Below, piece after piece: positions 39,755 through 49,316 of a stretch of 64,000 nt of DNA; the first letter of the stretch is position 1; each line of letters begins with the position of its first letter. The stretch lies in the NCBI RefSeq assembly GCF_002563855.1, contig NZ_PDJQ01000001.1:620001-684000 (forward strand), given 5' to 3'. The position numbers were made by a program, and so were the translations under genes. The notes under the pieces are model-generated. The model worked only from the letters and a program-made list of their open reading frames with translations, was not told the DNA's origin and did not search any database. Source of the DNA: Tepidiforma thermophila (lineage in GTDB: Bacteria; Chloroflexota; Dehalococcoidia; Tepidiformales; Tepidiformaceae).

Positions 39755-41179
39755 ATGACCGTCACGCCCGAACGCCTCCGCGAACTCGCCGCCGACCCGC
39801 AGCCCGCCCCCGCCGGCCGCGAGCACATCCTCGTCCTCGGCGCCGGGATGGCCGGCCTCGCCGCGGCCTTCGAGCTCCGCCGCCGCGGCTTCACCGTCAC
39901 CATCCTCGAAGCCCAGCCCCGTGTCGGCGGCCGCATCCAGACCTTCCGCGAACCGTTCTCCGACGGCCTCTCCGGCGAAGCCGGCGCCATGCGCATCCCC
40001 CGCGCCCACGACCTCGTTCTCCACTACGTCGAGCGGTTCCGCCTCCCGACGGTCCCCTTCGTCATGGAGAATCCCCGCACGTACGTCGCCTTTAACGGCG
40101 AACGGGTCCGCCGCGGCGACTTCGATTCTGCGCAGCACGCCGGCGACTTCGAACTCCAGCCCGGCGAAACCGACCTCCCGATCGGCACCCGCTGGGAGCG
40201 GGAGATCGCCCCCCTGCTCGCAACCATCCGCGAGCACGGCGACCTCGGCTGGGAGGAGGTCGCCAGCCGGTACGACCACTACTCCCTCTCCGAATTCCTC
40301 GAATCCCGCGGCTGGTCGCAGGGCGCCATCGAGCTCTGGGGGCTCCTCACCCACATGGAGCCGTTCATGAACAGCGCCTTCCTCGAAGTGCTTCGCGAAG
40401 AGGCCGGGCACTGGTTCACCGATGTCGTCACCATCCCCGGCGGCATGGACCGCCTGCCCCGCGCCTTCCTCGCCGAACTCGGCGACGCCATCCGCTACGG
40501 CATGCGCGTCATCGCGATCCACCAGTCGCTCGAAGGCGTGCAGGTCCGCTGCCGAACCGTCGCCGGCGAACACACCTTCACGGCCGACCGCGCGATCATC
40601 ACCATCCCCTTCTCCCTCCTCCGCCACATCGAAATCACCCCCGCCCTCAGCCGCGGCAAGCAGCGCGCCATCCGCACCCTCTACTACGATGCGGCCACGA
40701 AGATCTTCTTCCAGTGCCGGCGCCGCTTCTGGGAGGAGGACGAGGGCATCAGCGGCGGCGGCTCCGTCACCGACCTCCCGATCCGCACCATCTACTACCC
40801 CGCCGGCGGCGAGCCCGGCGGCCGCGGCATCCTCCTCGCCAGCTACACGTGGGCCGAAGACGCCCGCCGCTGGGGCACGCTCAGCCCCGAGGAGCGCCTC
40901 GCCCAGGCGATCGAAAACGTCGAAGTCATCCACCCCGCGGTCCGGCAGGAGTTCGAACTCGGAGCCAGCAAGGTCTGGCACCAGGACGAGTTCGCGGGCG
41001 GCGCTTACGCCCTCTTCGAGCCGGGCCAGCAAACCCACCTCTACCGCCACATCATCGCCCCGGAGGGCCGGCTGCACATCGCCGGCGAACACGCCTCCCT
41101 CGCCCACGGCTGGATCCAGGGCGCCGTCGAATCCGGCCTCCGCTGCGTCGCCGAAATCCTGGACCGGGCTGCGGGCTAG
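39755..41179 (+). CDS. Flavin monoamine oxidase / L-amino-acid oxidase-like
   Basis: A 474-residue FAD-dependent amine oxidase. It has the dinucleotide site LVLGAGMAGLAAAFEL (27-42), TILEAQPRVGGRIQTF, a conserved GAMRIP near residue 76 and the C-terminal FAD motif LHIAGEHASLAHGWIQGAVESG. No signal peptide is visible. It resembles L-amino-acid oxidases (GG doublet, GAMRxP). It would oxidise amino acids or amines to imines, producing H2O2. The stop overlaps the convergent hypothetical gene by 4 bp. Its promoter is the right copy of the 57-bp repeat, so the hicBA insertion left its expression intact. Confidence 0.93.
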   Translation: MTVTPERLRELAADPQPAPAGREHILVLGAGMAGLAAAFELRRRGFTVTILEAQPRVGGRIQTFREPFSDGLSGEAGAMRIPRAHDLVLHYVERFRLPTVPFVMENPRTYVAFNGERVRRGDFDSAQHAGDFELQPGETDLPIGTRWEREIAPLLATIREHGDLGWEEVASRYDHYSLSEFLESRGWSQGAIELWGLLTHMEPFMNSAFLEVLREEAGHWFTDVVTIPGGMDRLPRAFLAELGDAIRYGMRVIAIHQSLEGVQVRCRTVAGEHTFTADRAIITIPFSLLRHIEITPALSRGKQRAIRTLYYDAATKIFFQCRRRFWEEDEGISGGGSVTDLPIRTIYYPAGGEPGGRGILLASYTWAEDARRWGTLSPEERLAQAIENVEVIHPAVRQEFELGASKVWHQDEFAGGAYALFEPGQQTHLYRHIIAPEGRLHIAGEHASLAHGWIQGAVESGLRCVAEILDRAAG

Positions 41180-41727
41180 CCCGCCCCCTCGCTCCCCTCC
41201 GACCGCGCCCGCTCGTACGCCCCCAGCAGCGAGAGGAGCAGGTCCTCCAGCCGCGCCCGCGTCCACTGGCCGTTCCGCCGCTCCGGCCCGGCTGCCGCGG
41301 TTGAGCCGCGCGGCCCCCCGGTGCTCATCGTCACCGCGATGTGCCAGCGCGTGCCGCCGACCCGCCGCCGCTCCACCAGGGCGAAGGTCAGCGTATGGTC
41401 CTGCGCCACGCGCACCGTGAAGGCGGCCGCCTCCGCATCGTCGGCCGGCAGCCGGCTCACCTCGACGGCGAGCCCCGGGCCGTACACCGCGCGGATGTCG
41501 GCCGCGGCCTCCACCGCCCACCCGTGGAGCGTCCGCAGGAGCGCCAGCTGCGACGCCCGGTCGTGCGCCCCCGCAATGCGGCGCAGCGCGCGCCGCTCCG
41601 CCCAGGCATCGCGCAGCTGTTCAACCCGCCTGCGGAACGGCTCGAGGGTCAGCGCCGGCACCGTCCCGCCTCCACCTCCCGGCATCGCATCTGGGCCTGC
41701 ATCGTCCCGATTCTGAACGCCCGGCAT
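41176..41727 (-). CDS. Hypothetical protein
   Basis: A 183-residue protein that I do not recognise. The first 20 residues are Gly/Pro-rich, and ATG 41685 is an equally good start. A helical region (PFRRRVEQLRDAWAERRALRRIAGAHDRASQLALLRTLHGWAVEAAADI) precedes a beta-rich half (GLAVEVSRLPADDAEAAAFTVRVAQDHTLTFALVERRR, RWHIAVTM), and a C-terminal helix follows. There is no membrane segment. It lies convergent with the amine oxidase and downstream of glnB. Coding is supported mainly by third-position GC bias and frame length. Confidence 0.55.
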   Translation of the reverse strand: MPGVQNRDDAGPDAMPGGGGGTVPALTLEPFRRRVEQLRDAWAERRALRRIAGAHDRASQLALLRTLHGWAVEAAADIRAVYGPGLAVEVSRLPADDAEAAAFTVRVAQDHTLTFALVERRRVGGTRWHIAVTMSTGGPRGSTAAAGPERRNGQWTRARLEDLLLSLLGAYERARSEGSEGAG

Positions 41728-41833
41728 TTCGTCCGCTTTGCGCCGACGTTACGGACGCATTTCCTTGCGGCGCAGCACAACGGCCGGGCACTGCATGTGC
41801 CCGGCCGCTGCCGCTGCCTGCCCGCGCCGCCGG

Positions 41834-42172
41834 CTAAACCGCTGCGGGGCCCCGTTCGTTCGTCCGGACGCGGATCACATCGAGCACGTCCGAAATGAAG
41901 ATCTTCCCGTCGCCGATTTCGCCGGTGCGCGCGTTCTCCACAATCGCATTGACGACCTTCTGGAGGTCCTGGTCGTTGACCACGATCAGGATCCACGCCT
42001 TCGACAGGTACTCGACCTTGTACTCGCGCCCGCGCCACTGTTCCGTGATGCCGCGCTGCTTGCCATGCCCCTTCACCTCGGCCACCGTCATGCCGCCGTA
42101 GCCGAGCTCTTCGAGCGCCTCGCGGACGAAGGGGAGCCGGGAGGGCCGGATGATCGCGTCGATGCGCTTCAT
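41834..42172 (-). CDS. glnB: PII signal protein GlnB/GlnK
   Basis: A 112-residue PII protein that senses 2-oxoglutarate, ATP/ADP and, when modified, nitrogen status. The T-loop is GHGKQRGITEQWRGREYKVEYLSK with Tyr51, the usual uridylylation site, and TGEIGDGKIFI is the B-loop signature. It sits 78 bp downstream of amtB on the same strand, the usual amtB-glnK pairing, in which the protein blocks the ammonium channel when nitrogen is plentiful. GGAAGG lies about 8 nt before ATG 42172. Confidence 0.97.
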   Translation of the reverse strand: MKRIDAIIRPSRLPFVREALEELGYGGMTVAEVKGHGKQRGITEQWRGREYKVEYLSKAWILIVVNDQDLQKVVNAIVENARTGEIGDGKIFISDVLDVIRVRTNERGPAAV

Positions 42173-42250
42173 TGCAGTTGCCTTCCTCTCTCGATGGTCC
42201 GCGGAGCCGGGGCCCGGCCCCGCGGTGAGTCTAGCTGATCGCCGTGCAGC

Positions 42251-43681
42251 CTAGGCGCCCGGGCTGAAGACGCCGGGGCCCGTCGGCCCGAAGTCCGGAT
42301 AGGAGTCGAGCCCGTGCTCGAGCAGGTCGAGCCCCTTCTCTTCCTCCTCCTGCGGTACACGGAGGCCGATCGTGTACTTGATGGCGGTAAAGAGGATGAA
42401 GGCCGTCACCACCACCCAGCCGATGATCGCGGCCGCGCCGACCAGCTGGGCAGCCAGCTGATCGAAGCCGCCGCCGAGCAGGAGCCCGTACTTCGAGGGG
42501 TCGCTGTAGCCGGCCTGCTCCAGCCCGCCCTCGCTCGAGAAGAGGCCGACCGCGATCACGCCCCAGAGCCCGGCGGCGCCGTGCACCGGGAACGCGCCCA
42601 CCGGGTCGTCGATCCGGACGACATCGAGCAGGAGCACCGCGCCGTACATCACGGCCGAGGCCACCGCGCCGATGACGACCGCCGCCCACGGGTCCACCGT
42701 CGCGCACGGCGCCGTGATGCCGACCAGTCCCGCGAGGATCCCGTTGATGGTGAGACCGGGGTCGTACCGCGTGGTCAGAATCTTCGAGTAAATCACCGCT
42801 GCAACGCCGCCGGCAGCCGCCGAGAGCGTCGTATTGACCGCAACCTTCGCCGCCAGGGCCGCGCCGCCGCCCGTCAGCGCGAGCGTCGAACCCGGGTTGA
42901 AGCCGTACCAGCCGAACCAGAGGATGAACATGCCGAGCGTGGCGATGCCGATGTTATGGCCCGGGATGGCGTTCACCTGCTTGCCGGGGCCGAACTTCCC
43001 CAGCCGCGGCCCGAGCAGCGCCGCACCGACGACGCCGGCCCAGCCGCCGACCATGTGCACCACGCCCGAACCGGCGAAGTCGATGTAGCCGCTGGCAAGG
43101 AACGGATCCTCGTTGAAGGCCGACATCCAGCCGTTCACGTCCCAGGCCCAGTGGACCACCACCGGGTAGATGAAGCCCGTAATGACCACCGTGTAGGCGA
43201 GGTAGGCGCTGAACTTCAGCCGCTCGGCAAGACAGCCGGCCACGATCGTGGCCGCCGCCGCCGCGAAGGCGAACTGGAAGAACCAGCCCGCAAACCCCTC
43301 GTACGTGTCGTAGAAAAAGTCGCCCCAGCCGATGAACCCGTTCGCCGAGTCCGAGGCGCCGTAGGCGATGCCGTAGCCGACGGCCCAGAAGAGGAGGCCG
43401 CCGACGCAGGCGTCGATCATGTTCTTCATCAGGATGTTCGCCGTGTTCTTGGAGCGGACGAACCCGCCCGTCAGCATGGCGAAGCCTGCCTGCATGAAGA
43501 ACACCAGGAACCCCGCGACGAGGAGCCACGTCGTATCGAGCGCGGCGAGCAGGTCGGCGACGTTCTCCTCGGTCGTTGGTTCCTGGGCTGCGGCAGCAGA
43601 AATCGCCGCCATAGCCAGGATGGCGCCGCCCAGCACAGCGAGCGGCCGGTGCAGTGTGCGCAGCCAGGTGCGCCGTTTCAT
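42251..43681 (-). CDS. amtB: Ammonium transporter Amt
   Basis: A 476-residue ammonium channel with a cleavable signal peptide (1-33, ending AAAAQ) and eleven membrane helices. Channel landmarks: twin histidines in VVHWAWDVNGW and FPVHGAAGLWGV, the phenylalanine gate region, and DDPVGAFPVHG. The C-terminal tail (QEEEEKGLDLLEHGLDSYPDF) is the cytoplasmic PII-contact region. ATG 43681 begins the signal peptide; the frame extends upstream without a credible start. It forms an operon with glnB. Confidence 0.96.
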   Translation of the reverse strand: MKRRTWLRTLHRPLAVLGGAILAMAAISAAAAQEPTTEENVADLLAALDTTWLLVAGFLVFFMQAGFAMLTGGFVRSKNTANILMKNMIDACVGGLLFWAVGYGIAYGASDSANGFIGWGDFFYDTYEGFAGWFFQFAFAAAAATIVAGCLAERLKFSAYLAYTVVITGFIYPVVVHWAWDVNGWMSAFNEDPFLASGYIDFAGSGVVHMVGGWAGVVGAALLGPRLGKFGPGKQVNAIPGHNIGIATLGMFILWFGWYGFNPGSTLALTGGGAALAAKVAVNTTLSAAAGGVAAVIYSKILTTRYDPGLTINGILAGLVGITAPCATVDPWAAVVIGAVASAVMYGAVLLLDVVRIDDPVGAFPVHGAAGLWGVIAVGLFSSEGGLEQAGYSDPSKYGLLLGGGFDQLAAQLVGAAAIIGWVVVTAFILFTAIKYTIGLRVPQEEEEKGLDLLEHGLDSYPDFGPTGPGVFSPGA

Positions 43682-44040
43682 GCGCGTGAACCCCCGTGAC
43701 GTTCCGGTGCCCCGCGGCACCTGCGGATTGCCAGCGTGCGGCGGCCGGGGCCCCGCGGACGCCCCCGCTGGATGGCCGTAACGGTAGGAAGGCGCGGTTT
43801 CTCGCCGATTTCGACGCCGTTTCGAACCTGTTTCCGGGTCATGACGTTGATGTTTCACGGCCCGCGCCGCCGGCGCCCCCGCCCGGCCCCGCTGGCCGGG
43901 CGGCCAGCATTGGTGCGATATTTCACAATCTCGTCACGTGTGGTACATTGCTCGGGGTTTGCCCCAATTCACTGCAGGAATCGCCCCGGCCCGCATCCCC
44001 GCACGAGGACCGGCAACGCGCAGGAGGCAAGGAACGCCGC
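43682..44040. other. Intergenic region between divergent amtB and etfBA
   Basis: About 360 bases without a gene. It holds the amtB promoter on the left and the etfBA promoter on the right. A moderately GC-rich central stretch (43730-43900) shows nothing recognisable. A nitrogen-control operator upstream of amtB might be expected, but I could not identify one. Confidence 0.5.
43944..43949 (+). promoter_or_regulatory. Extended -10 promoter (TGG-TACATT) of etfBA
   Basis: TGGTACATT gives an extended -10. The predicted start of transcription leaves a leader of about 85 nt, ending with AGGAGG (44022-44027) before GTG 44041. No clear -35 is seen. Confidence 0.5.
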
Positions 44041-44841
44041 GTGAACATCGTCGTTTGTGTCAAGCAAATCCCCGATCCCGAGACCCCGGCCGCGTCCTTC
44101 AAGGTCGATGAGGTTGCCAAGAAGGTCATCCCGGCCCAGGGCATCGCCCCGGTCGTCAACCCGTACGACCCGCAGGCGACCGAGGCCGCCCTCCGCCTGA
44201 AGGAGGCCGCCGGCACCGGCAAGGTCACCGTCATCAGCCTCGGCCCCGAGTCTGCCCGCGACGCCATCAAGCACGCCCTCGCCATGGGCGCCGATGAAGG
44301 CGTCCTCATCACCGGCCCCGAGTTCGAGGACATCGACAACTTCCAGACGGCGAAGGCCCTCGCCGCTGCCATCCAGAAGCTCGGCGGCGCCGACCTCGTC
44401 CTCACCGGCCGCGCCGCCGCCGACTGGGACATGGGCGTCGTCCCGCTCGGCATCGCCCAGGCCCTCGGCGTCCCCTGCGTCACCGTCGCCAAGGCGATCG
44501 AAAAGAACGGCGCCGGCCTCAAGGTGGAGCGCGTCCTCGAAGACGGCTTCCAGACGGTCGAAACGCCGCTCCCCGCCGTCGTCTCCGTCTCGAACGAGTT
44601 CGGCGAGCCCCGCTACCCGCAGCTCCGCCAGATCATGCTCGCCGCCAAGAAGACCGTGCAGGTCTGGGGTGCGAACGACCTCGGCATCGCCGGCGACATG
44701 GGCAAGGAGAACCGCCGGCTCGTCCTCGAAGCCCTCTACGTCCCGAAGGTCGAGAGCAACGTCGAGATCATCGAAGGCGAAACGCCCGAAGAGAAGGCCC
44801 GCAACCTCGCCCAGAAGCTCCGGGCCGCGAAGCTGATCTAA
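44041..44841 (+). CDS. etfB: Electron transfer flavoprotein beta subunit
   Basis: A 266-residue EtfB, the AMP-binding subunit of the flavoprotein that passes electrons from acyl-CoA dehydrogenases to the quinone pool. It begins MNIVVCVKQIPDPETP and has VNPYDPQATEAALRLKE, VISLGPESARDAIKHALAMGADEGVLI and the ETF recognition-loop region PRYPQLRQIMLAAKK. The start is GTG with a strong AGGAGG upstream. It is followed after 15 bp by etfA. Confidence 0.97.
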   Translation: MNIVVCVKQIPDPETPAASFKVDEVAKKVIPAQGIAPVVNPYDPQATEAALRLKEAAGTGKVTVISLGPESARDAIKHALAMGADEGVLITGPEFEDIDNFQTAKALAAAIQKLGGADLVLTGRAAADWDMGVVPLGIAQALGVPCVTVAKAIEKNGAGLKVERVLEDGFQTVETPLPAVVSVSNEFGEPRYPQLRQIMLAAKKTVQVWGANDLGIAGDMGKENRRLVLEALYVPKVESNVEIIEGETPEEKARNLAQKLRAAKLI

Positions 44842-44856
44842 GGAGGAGCACGCACC

Positions 44857-45816
44857 ATGGCAGGAATCCTGGTCATCGCAGAAGCCAACGAGGGGGCGCT
44901 GGCCCCCATCTCGGGCGAGCTCCTCGGTGCTGCCCGCAAGCTCTCCGCTGAGGGCGCCGGCAGCGTCACCGCCTTCATCGCCGGCGGCGAGGCCCTCGGT
45001 AACGAGCTCATCGCCCTCGGCGCCGACGCCGCCATCGTCGATACCAACCCCGCCCTCCAGGGCGCCCTCGCCGAGGTCTACCTCCCCGCCGTCCAGGCCG
45101 CCCTCCAGCAGTCCGGCGCCGATATCGTCCTCATCGGCCAGACGGCCCTCGGCCGCGATCTCGGCCCCATGCTCGCCTTCGCCCTCGATACCGCCGTCTC
45201 GATGGAGACCGTCGACCTGAAGTACCAGGGCAAGCTGATCGCCACCCGCTCCTGCTACGGCGGCAACGCCCGCGCCGAGGTCTCCTTCAAGAACGCGCCG
45301 GCCATCGCCACCGTCAAGGCGAAGTCGTTCGACGCCCTCGCACCCGATGCCTCCCGCACCGGCACCGTCACCACCATCGACGTCGCCGGCGAAGCCCGCA
45401 TCAAGATCCTCGGCGTCCAGAAGGCCGAGAGCACCGGCATCCGCCTCGAGGATGCCCCGGTCGTCGTCTCCGGCGGCCGCGGCCTCGGGGACCCCTCCGG
45501 CTTCAAGATGCTCGAAGAGCTCGCCGCCCTCCTCAAGGGCGCTACCGGCGCCAGCCGCGCCGCCTGCGACCTCGGCTGGTACCCGCCGAGCCAGCAGGTC
45601 GGCCTCACCGGCAAGGTCGTCTCCCCGAACCTCTACATCGCCGTCGCCATCTCCGGCGCCAGCCAGCACATGGCAGGCATGGCCGGCTCGAAGAACATCG
45701 TGGCGATCAACAAGGACCCCGAGGCGAACATGGTCAAGGTCGCCAAGTACGCCGTCATCGACGACTACCGGAAGGTCATCCCGGCCCTGATCGAAGAGAT
45801 TAAGAAGCTCGGCTGA
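44857..45816 (+). CDS. etfA: Electron transfer flavoprotein alpha subunit
   Basis: A 319-residue EtfA carrying the FAD. The C-terminal FAD domain is clear: [51 protein letters not shown] and [21 protein letters not shown]. Ribosome site GGAGGA lies before ATG 44857. With EtfB it forms the dimer that serves beta-oxidation dehydrogenases, matching the thiolase and hydroxyacyl-CoA dehydrogenase in this window. Confidence 0.97.
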   Translation: MAGILVIAEANEGALAPISGELLGAARKLSAEGAGSVTAFIAGGEALGNELIALGADAAIVDTNPALQGALAEVYLPAVQAALQQSGADIVLIGQTALGRDLGPMLAFALDTAVSMETVDLKYQGKLIATRSCYGGNARAEVSFKNAPAIATVKAKSFDALAPDASRTGTVTTIDVAGEARIKILGVQKAESTGIRLEDAPVVVSGGRGLGDPSGFKMLEELAALLKGATGASRAACDLGWYPPSQQVGLTGKVVSPNLYIAVAISGASQHMAGMAGSKNIVAINKDPEANMVKVAKYAVIDDYRKVIPALIEEIKKLG

Positions 45817-45840
45817 GCCGCCGGCTCCCGGTGCAGCCCA

Positions 45841-45873
45841 GGGGGGCGGGGGGATGCATCCCCCGCCCCCTTT
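45841..45873 (+). terminator. Rho-independent terminator after etfA
   Basis: A near-perfect palindrome centred on ATGCAT: GGGGGCGGGGGG pairs with CCCCCGCCCCC with a single bulged G, followed by TTT. It stands between convergent etfA and the MFS gene and could act for etfBA. Confidence 0.75.
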
Positions 45874-45881
45874 GCGCTATT

Positions 45882-47102
45882 TCACCGCCGCCCGCGGCCG
45901 AAGGCCAGCCACGTCACCGCCGCGCTCGCGAGCAGGGCCGCCGCAGCGCCGCGGAATGCCAGTTCGTACCCCGCCGGGGAGGTGCTCGCCAGCCCGATCG
46001 CCGCCGGGCCCGCTGCCCGGCCAGCCGCCACGAAGAGTGCCTGCAGTCCGATGAGCCGCCCGAAGTACGGGCCCGCGAACCGCTCGGAGGTGACCAGGGC
46101 CCGCAGCGGGTAGATCGCGCCGAAGACCGTGCCGAACAGCCCGACCACCACCCATACCTGCCACCACGCATCGGCCACGGTGGCCGTCGCTGCCGCCCCG
46201 GCGACACCCGCAAAGCAGATCGCCAGCATCGCCGGGCTCGAGACCCGTCCCGAGAGCATCGGGAGGAGCAGCCGGGCCGGCAGGCTGACGATGCCCGTGA
46301 CGGCGATGGCCCAGGCCACCCCGCCCGGCGAGAAGCCGCGGCCTTCGAGCCCCGCCACCAGGTGGAACTGGAATCCGCTGAACGCCACCGTCGCAACGAA
46401 AAACGCGAGGGTGAACAGCCAGAACGCCCCGTCCGCCTGGCGGACTCCCGCCGCTGTCTCCCGGAGGAAGCTGCGCGGCGCCAGGCGCTCCCCCGTCGGC
46501 CCGGCCGGCTCCCGGATGACCGCCGGGACCGCCGTCCCCACGGCGAGCAGCATCCCGCCCAGGACCGCCATCGCCGCCCGCCAGCCGAGGCCATCGACCA
46601 GCCAGCGCGTCAGCGGCGTGAAAATCGTGATGCTGAAGCCGCTCAGCAGCGTCAGCACGCCGTACGCCCGCGGCCGCTCCTCCGCCGGGAACCAGCGGTT
46701 CATCAGCACATACACCGGCTCGTAGAACGTGGCCGCCATCGCCGGCCCGAGGACGGCCGCGAGGACCGCGATGAACTGCCACGCCTCCTGCGCCGTCCCG
46801 AGCAGCGCCAGCCCGGCGCAGCCCAGCACCGCGCCGCCGGCCATCAGCCGGCGAGTCCCCAGCAGGTCGGCCACCGTCCCGGCAAAGACCCCCGACACGC
46901 CGCTCACGAGCAGCGCGGCGCCAAACCCGGCAGACACCACGCCCGCGCCGAACTCCCCGGCCGGCCCGCTCGCCGTCACGAACACCGAGAACGCGTACGA
47001 CAGCGTCCCGTAGCTGGTGTTGATGAACAGCGCAGCGGCAGCAACCTGCAGCCACTTGCGGGAAACGACGGCGCGTCCCGTGCGTGCCAGCGCGACCTGC
47101 AT
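45882..47102 (-). CDS. MFS transporter, monocarboxylate (MCT/OFA)-like
   Basis: A 406-residue permease with twelve hydrophobic segments. Features: INTSYGTLSYAFSVFV in helix 1, the loop GTVADLLGTRRLMAGG (MFS motif), FYEPVYVLMNRWFPAEERPRAYGVLTLLSGFSITIF and GWRAAMAVLGGMLL. The long 'NRWFPxxxRxxAxG' is typical of MCT/OFA carriers of monocarboxylates. The substrate is uncertain. ATG 47102 is preferred over an upstream TTG because a TTGTAT box ends 6 nt before it. Confidence 0.88.
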   Translation of the reverse strand: MQVALARTGRAVVSRKWLQVAAAALFINTSYGTLSYAFSVFVTASGPAGEFGAGVVSAGFGAALLVSGVSGVFAGTVADLLGTRRLMAGGAVLGCAGLALLGTAQEAWQFIAVLAAVLGPAMAATFYEPVYVLMNRWFPAEERPRAYGVLTLLSGFSITIFTPLTRWLVDGLGWRAAMAVLGGMLLAVGTAVPAVIREPAGPTGERLAPRSFLRETAAGVRQADGAFWLFTLAFFVATVAFSGFQFHLVAGLEGRGFSPGGVAWAIAVTGIVSLPARLLLPMLSGRVSSPAMLAICFAGVAGAAATATVADAWWQVWVVVGLFGTVFGAIYPLRALVTSERFAGPYFGRLIGLQALFVAAGRAAGPAAIGLASTSPAGYELAFRGAAAALLASAAVTWLAFGRGRR

Positions 47103-47258
47103 CGCCGGATACAACCACAGCCCGGCCGCTATCGCAATTCTCCGATGTTCGAACAGCGCGTTCGGACGTACGGCCGCGCCTGCGCTACCATAAAGCGCGC
47201 ATCTGCTGCTGGCGCTTTCGCCAGCCCCGGCAGCGAACCCTGGCCCCGGAGAGAACGC

Positions 47259-49316
47259 GTGAACTCACCGAACGACCCCGGGCAGGCCCCCGCCGAGCGC
47301 CTGCCCCATCGCCTCTACGACGCCGACGGCAACCCGACGAAAGACCGCCCCTGGATTTTCCGCACCTACGCCGGGCACTCCAGCGCCGCCGCCTCCAACG
47401 CGCTCTACCGGAAGAACCTCGCCGCCGGGCAGACCGGCCTCTCTGTCGCCTTCGACCTGCCGACCCAGACCGGCTACTCCTCCGACCACCCCCTCGCCCT
47501 GCCCGAGGTCGGCAAGGTCGGTGTGCCCATCAACACCATCGACGACATGCACCAGCTCTTCGAGGGCATCCCCCTCGCCGAGATGAACACGTCGATGACC
47601 ATCAATGCCACCGCGATGTGGCTGCTCGCCCTCTACATCGGCGTCGCCCGCGAACGTGGCGAGGACGTCCGCAAGCTCCAGGGCACCACCCAGAACGACA
47701 TCATTAAGGAATACCTCGCCCGCGGCACCTACATCTTCCCGCCCGAGGCGAGCCTCCGCCTCATCGCGGAGATGTACGAGTACTGCCTCGATAACCTGCC
47801 GAAGTGGAACGCCTCCAACATCTGCAGCTACCACCTGCAGGAGGCCGGCGCCACCCCCGTCCAGGAGCTCGCCTTCGCCCTCGCCAACGCCATCGGCGTC
47901 CTCGATACCATCCGCGAGCGCGGCGTCGTCCCCGCCGACCGCTTCCCCGAAGTCGTCGGCCGCATCTCCTTCTTCGTGAACTCCGGCATTCGGTTCATCG
48001 AAGAGATGTGCAAGATGCGCGCCTTCGTGGAGCTCTGGGACGAGATCACCCGCGACCGCTACGGCGTGACCGACCCGAAGCTCCGGCTCTTCCGTTACGG
48101 CGTGCAGGTCAACTCCCTCGGCCTCACCGAGCAGCAGCCCGAGAACAACGCCTGGCGCATCCTCATCGAAGCCCTCGGCGTCACCCTCTCCCGCAAGGCG
48201 CGCTGCCGCGCCCTCCAGCTCCCCGCCTGGAACGAGGCCCTCTCCCTCCCTCGCCCGTGGGACCAGCAGTGGTCGCTCCGCCTCCAGCAGATCCTCGCCT
48301 ACGAAACCGACCTCCTCGAATACCCCGACATCTTCGACGGCTCCGTCGTCATCGAATCGAAGGTCGAAGAGCTCAAGCGGCAGGCCCGCGAGGAGATCGC
48401 CCGCATCGAAGCCATGGGCGGCATCCGCGCGGCCGTCGAATCCGGCTACCTCAAGTCCCAGCTCGTCCGCTCCATGTCTGAGCGCGTCAGCAAAATCAAC
48501 TCCGGCGAGCTCGTCATCGTCGGCGTCAACCGCTGGACCGACGGCCTCCCCTCGCCCCTCCTCACCGGCGAGGACGGCGGCATCTTCAAGGTCGACGAAG
48601 CCGAGACCCGCCGCACCCTCGAAGCGCTCGCCGCTGTCAAAGCGAAGCGCGACCCGGCCCGGGTGCAGGCCGCCCTGAAAGCCCTCGAAGCCGCGGCCCG
48701 CAGCGGCGCCAACCTGATGGAGCCCTCCATCGAATGCGCCCTCGCCCGCGTCACCACCGGTGAATGGGCCGATACCCTCCGCGGCGTCTTCGGCGAGTAC
48801 CGCCCGCCCACCGGCGTTGAAGGCCAGCGCCTCTACGTCGATAGCGACCGCGTCGCCGAGGTCCGCCGCCGCGCCGAGGAGTTCGTCCGCCGCACCGGCC
48901 ACCGCCCCCGGATCGTCGTCGGCAAGCCCGGCCTCGATGGCCACTCCAACGGCGCCGAAGTCATCGCCGTCGCGGCCCGCCACTGCGGCTTCGATGTCGT
49001 CTACTCCGGCATCCGCCTCACGCCCGAGGAGATCGTCCAGAGCGCCGTCGAAGAGGCCGCCGATGTCGTCGGCCTCTCCATCCTCTCCGGCTCCCACCTC
49101 GACCTCACCCGGCAGGTCATCGAAGGGCTGCGGGCCGCCGGCGCCGGCGACTCCATCCCCGTCATCGTCGGCGGCATCATCCCCAGGGACGACCACGAGG
49201 CGCTCCGCGCCCTCGGCGTCCGCCAGGTCTTCACCCCGGCCGACTTCGACCTCGCCGACGTGATGAGCCGCATCATGGACGTCGTCGAAGAACAGGCCGG
49301 CGTCCGCGCCCGGTGA
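47259..49316 (+). CDS. B12-dependent acyl-CoA mutase, ethylmalonyl-CoA mutase (Ecm/MeaA) type
   Basis: A 685-residue adenosylcobalamin mutase with both the substrate TIM barrel (about 20-530) and the C-terminal B12 domain in one chain. The barrel shows DRPWIFRTYAGHSSAAASNALYR, GLSVAFDLPTQTGYSSDHP, MNTSMTINATAMWLL, QGTTQNDIIKEYLARGTYIFPP and NICSYHLQEAGATPVQE. The base-off B12 site is Asp560-Gly-His562-Ser-Asn-Gly565, with SILSGSH and VIVGGIIP after it. The DGHSNGAE form, rather than DGHDRG, and the AGHSSA start are what I recall of ethylmalonyl-CoA mutase; methylmalonyl- or isobutyryl-CoA mutase is the alternative. It is coupled to meaB by a 4-bp overlap. The start is GTG 47259. Confidence 0.88.
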   Translation: MNSPNDPGQAPAERLPHRLYDADGNPTKDRPWIFRTYAGHSSAAASNALYRKNLAAGQTGLSVAFDLPTQTGYSSDHPLALPEVGKVGVPINTIDDMHQLFEGIPLAEMNTSMTINATAMWLLALYIGVARERGEDVRKLQGTTQNDIIKEYLARGTYIFPPEASLRLIAEMYEYCLDNLPKWNASNICSYHLQEAGATPVQELAFALANAIGVLDTIRERGVVPADRFPEVVGRISFFVNSGIRFIEEMCKMRAFVELWDEITRDRYGVTDPKLRLFRYGVQVNSLGLTEQQPENNAWRILIEALGVTLSRKARCRALQLPAWNEALSLPRPWDQQWSLRLQQILAYETDLLEYPDIFDGSVVIESKVEELKRQAREEIARIEAMGGIRAAVESGYLKSQLVRSMSERVSKINSGELVIVGVNRWTDGLPSPLLTGEDGGIFKVDEAETRRTLEALAAVKAKRDPARVQAALKALEAAARSGANLMEPSIECALARVTTGEWADTLRGVFGEYRPPTGVEGQRLYVDSDRVAEVRRRAEEFVRRTGHRPRIVVGKPGLDGHSNGAEVIAVAARHCGFDVVYSGIRLTPEEIVQSAVEEAADVVGLSILSGSHLDLTRQVIEGLRAAGAGDSIPVIVGGIIPRDDHEALRALGVRQVFTPADFDLADVMSRIMDVVEEQAGVRAR

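Noticed and set aside
45831-47258. Long N-terminal extension of the mutase frame
   Set aside because: It lies antisense to the MFS transporter, is Arg/Pro/Gln-rich, and a GTG start at the mutase N-terminus fits the family.
47265-49196. 643-codon minus-strand frame opposite the B12 mutase
   Set aside because: Low-complexity antisense shadow without domain motifs; the plus strand is a clear mutase.
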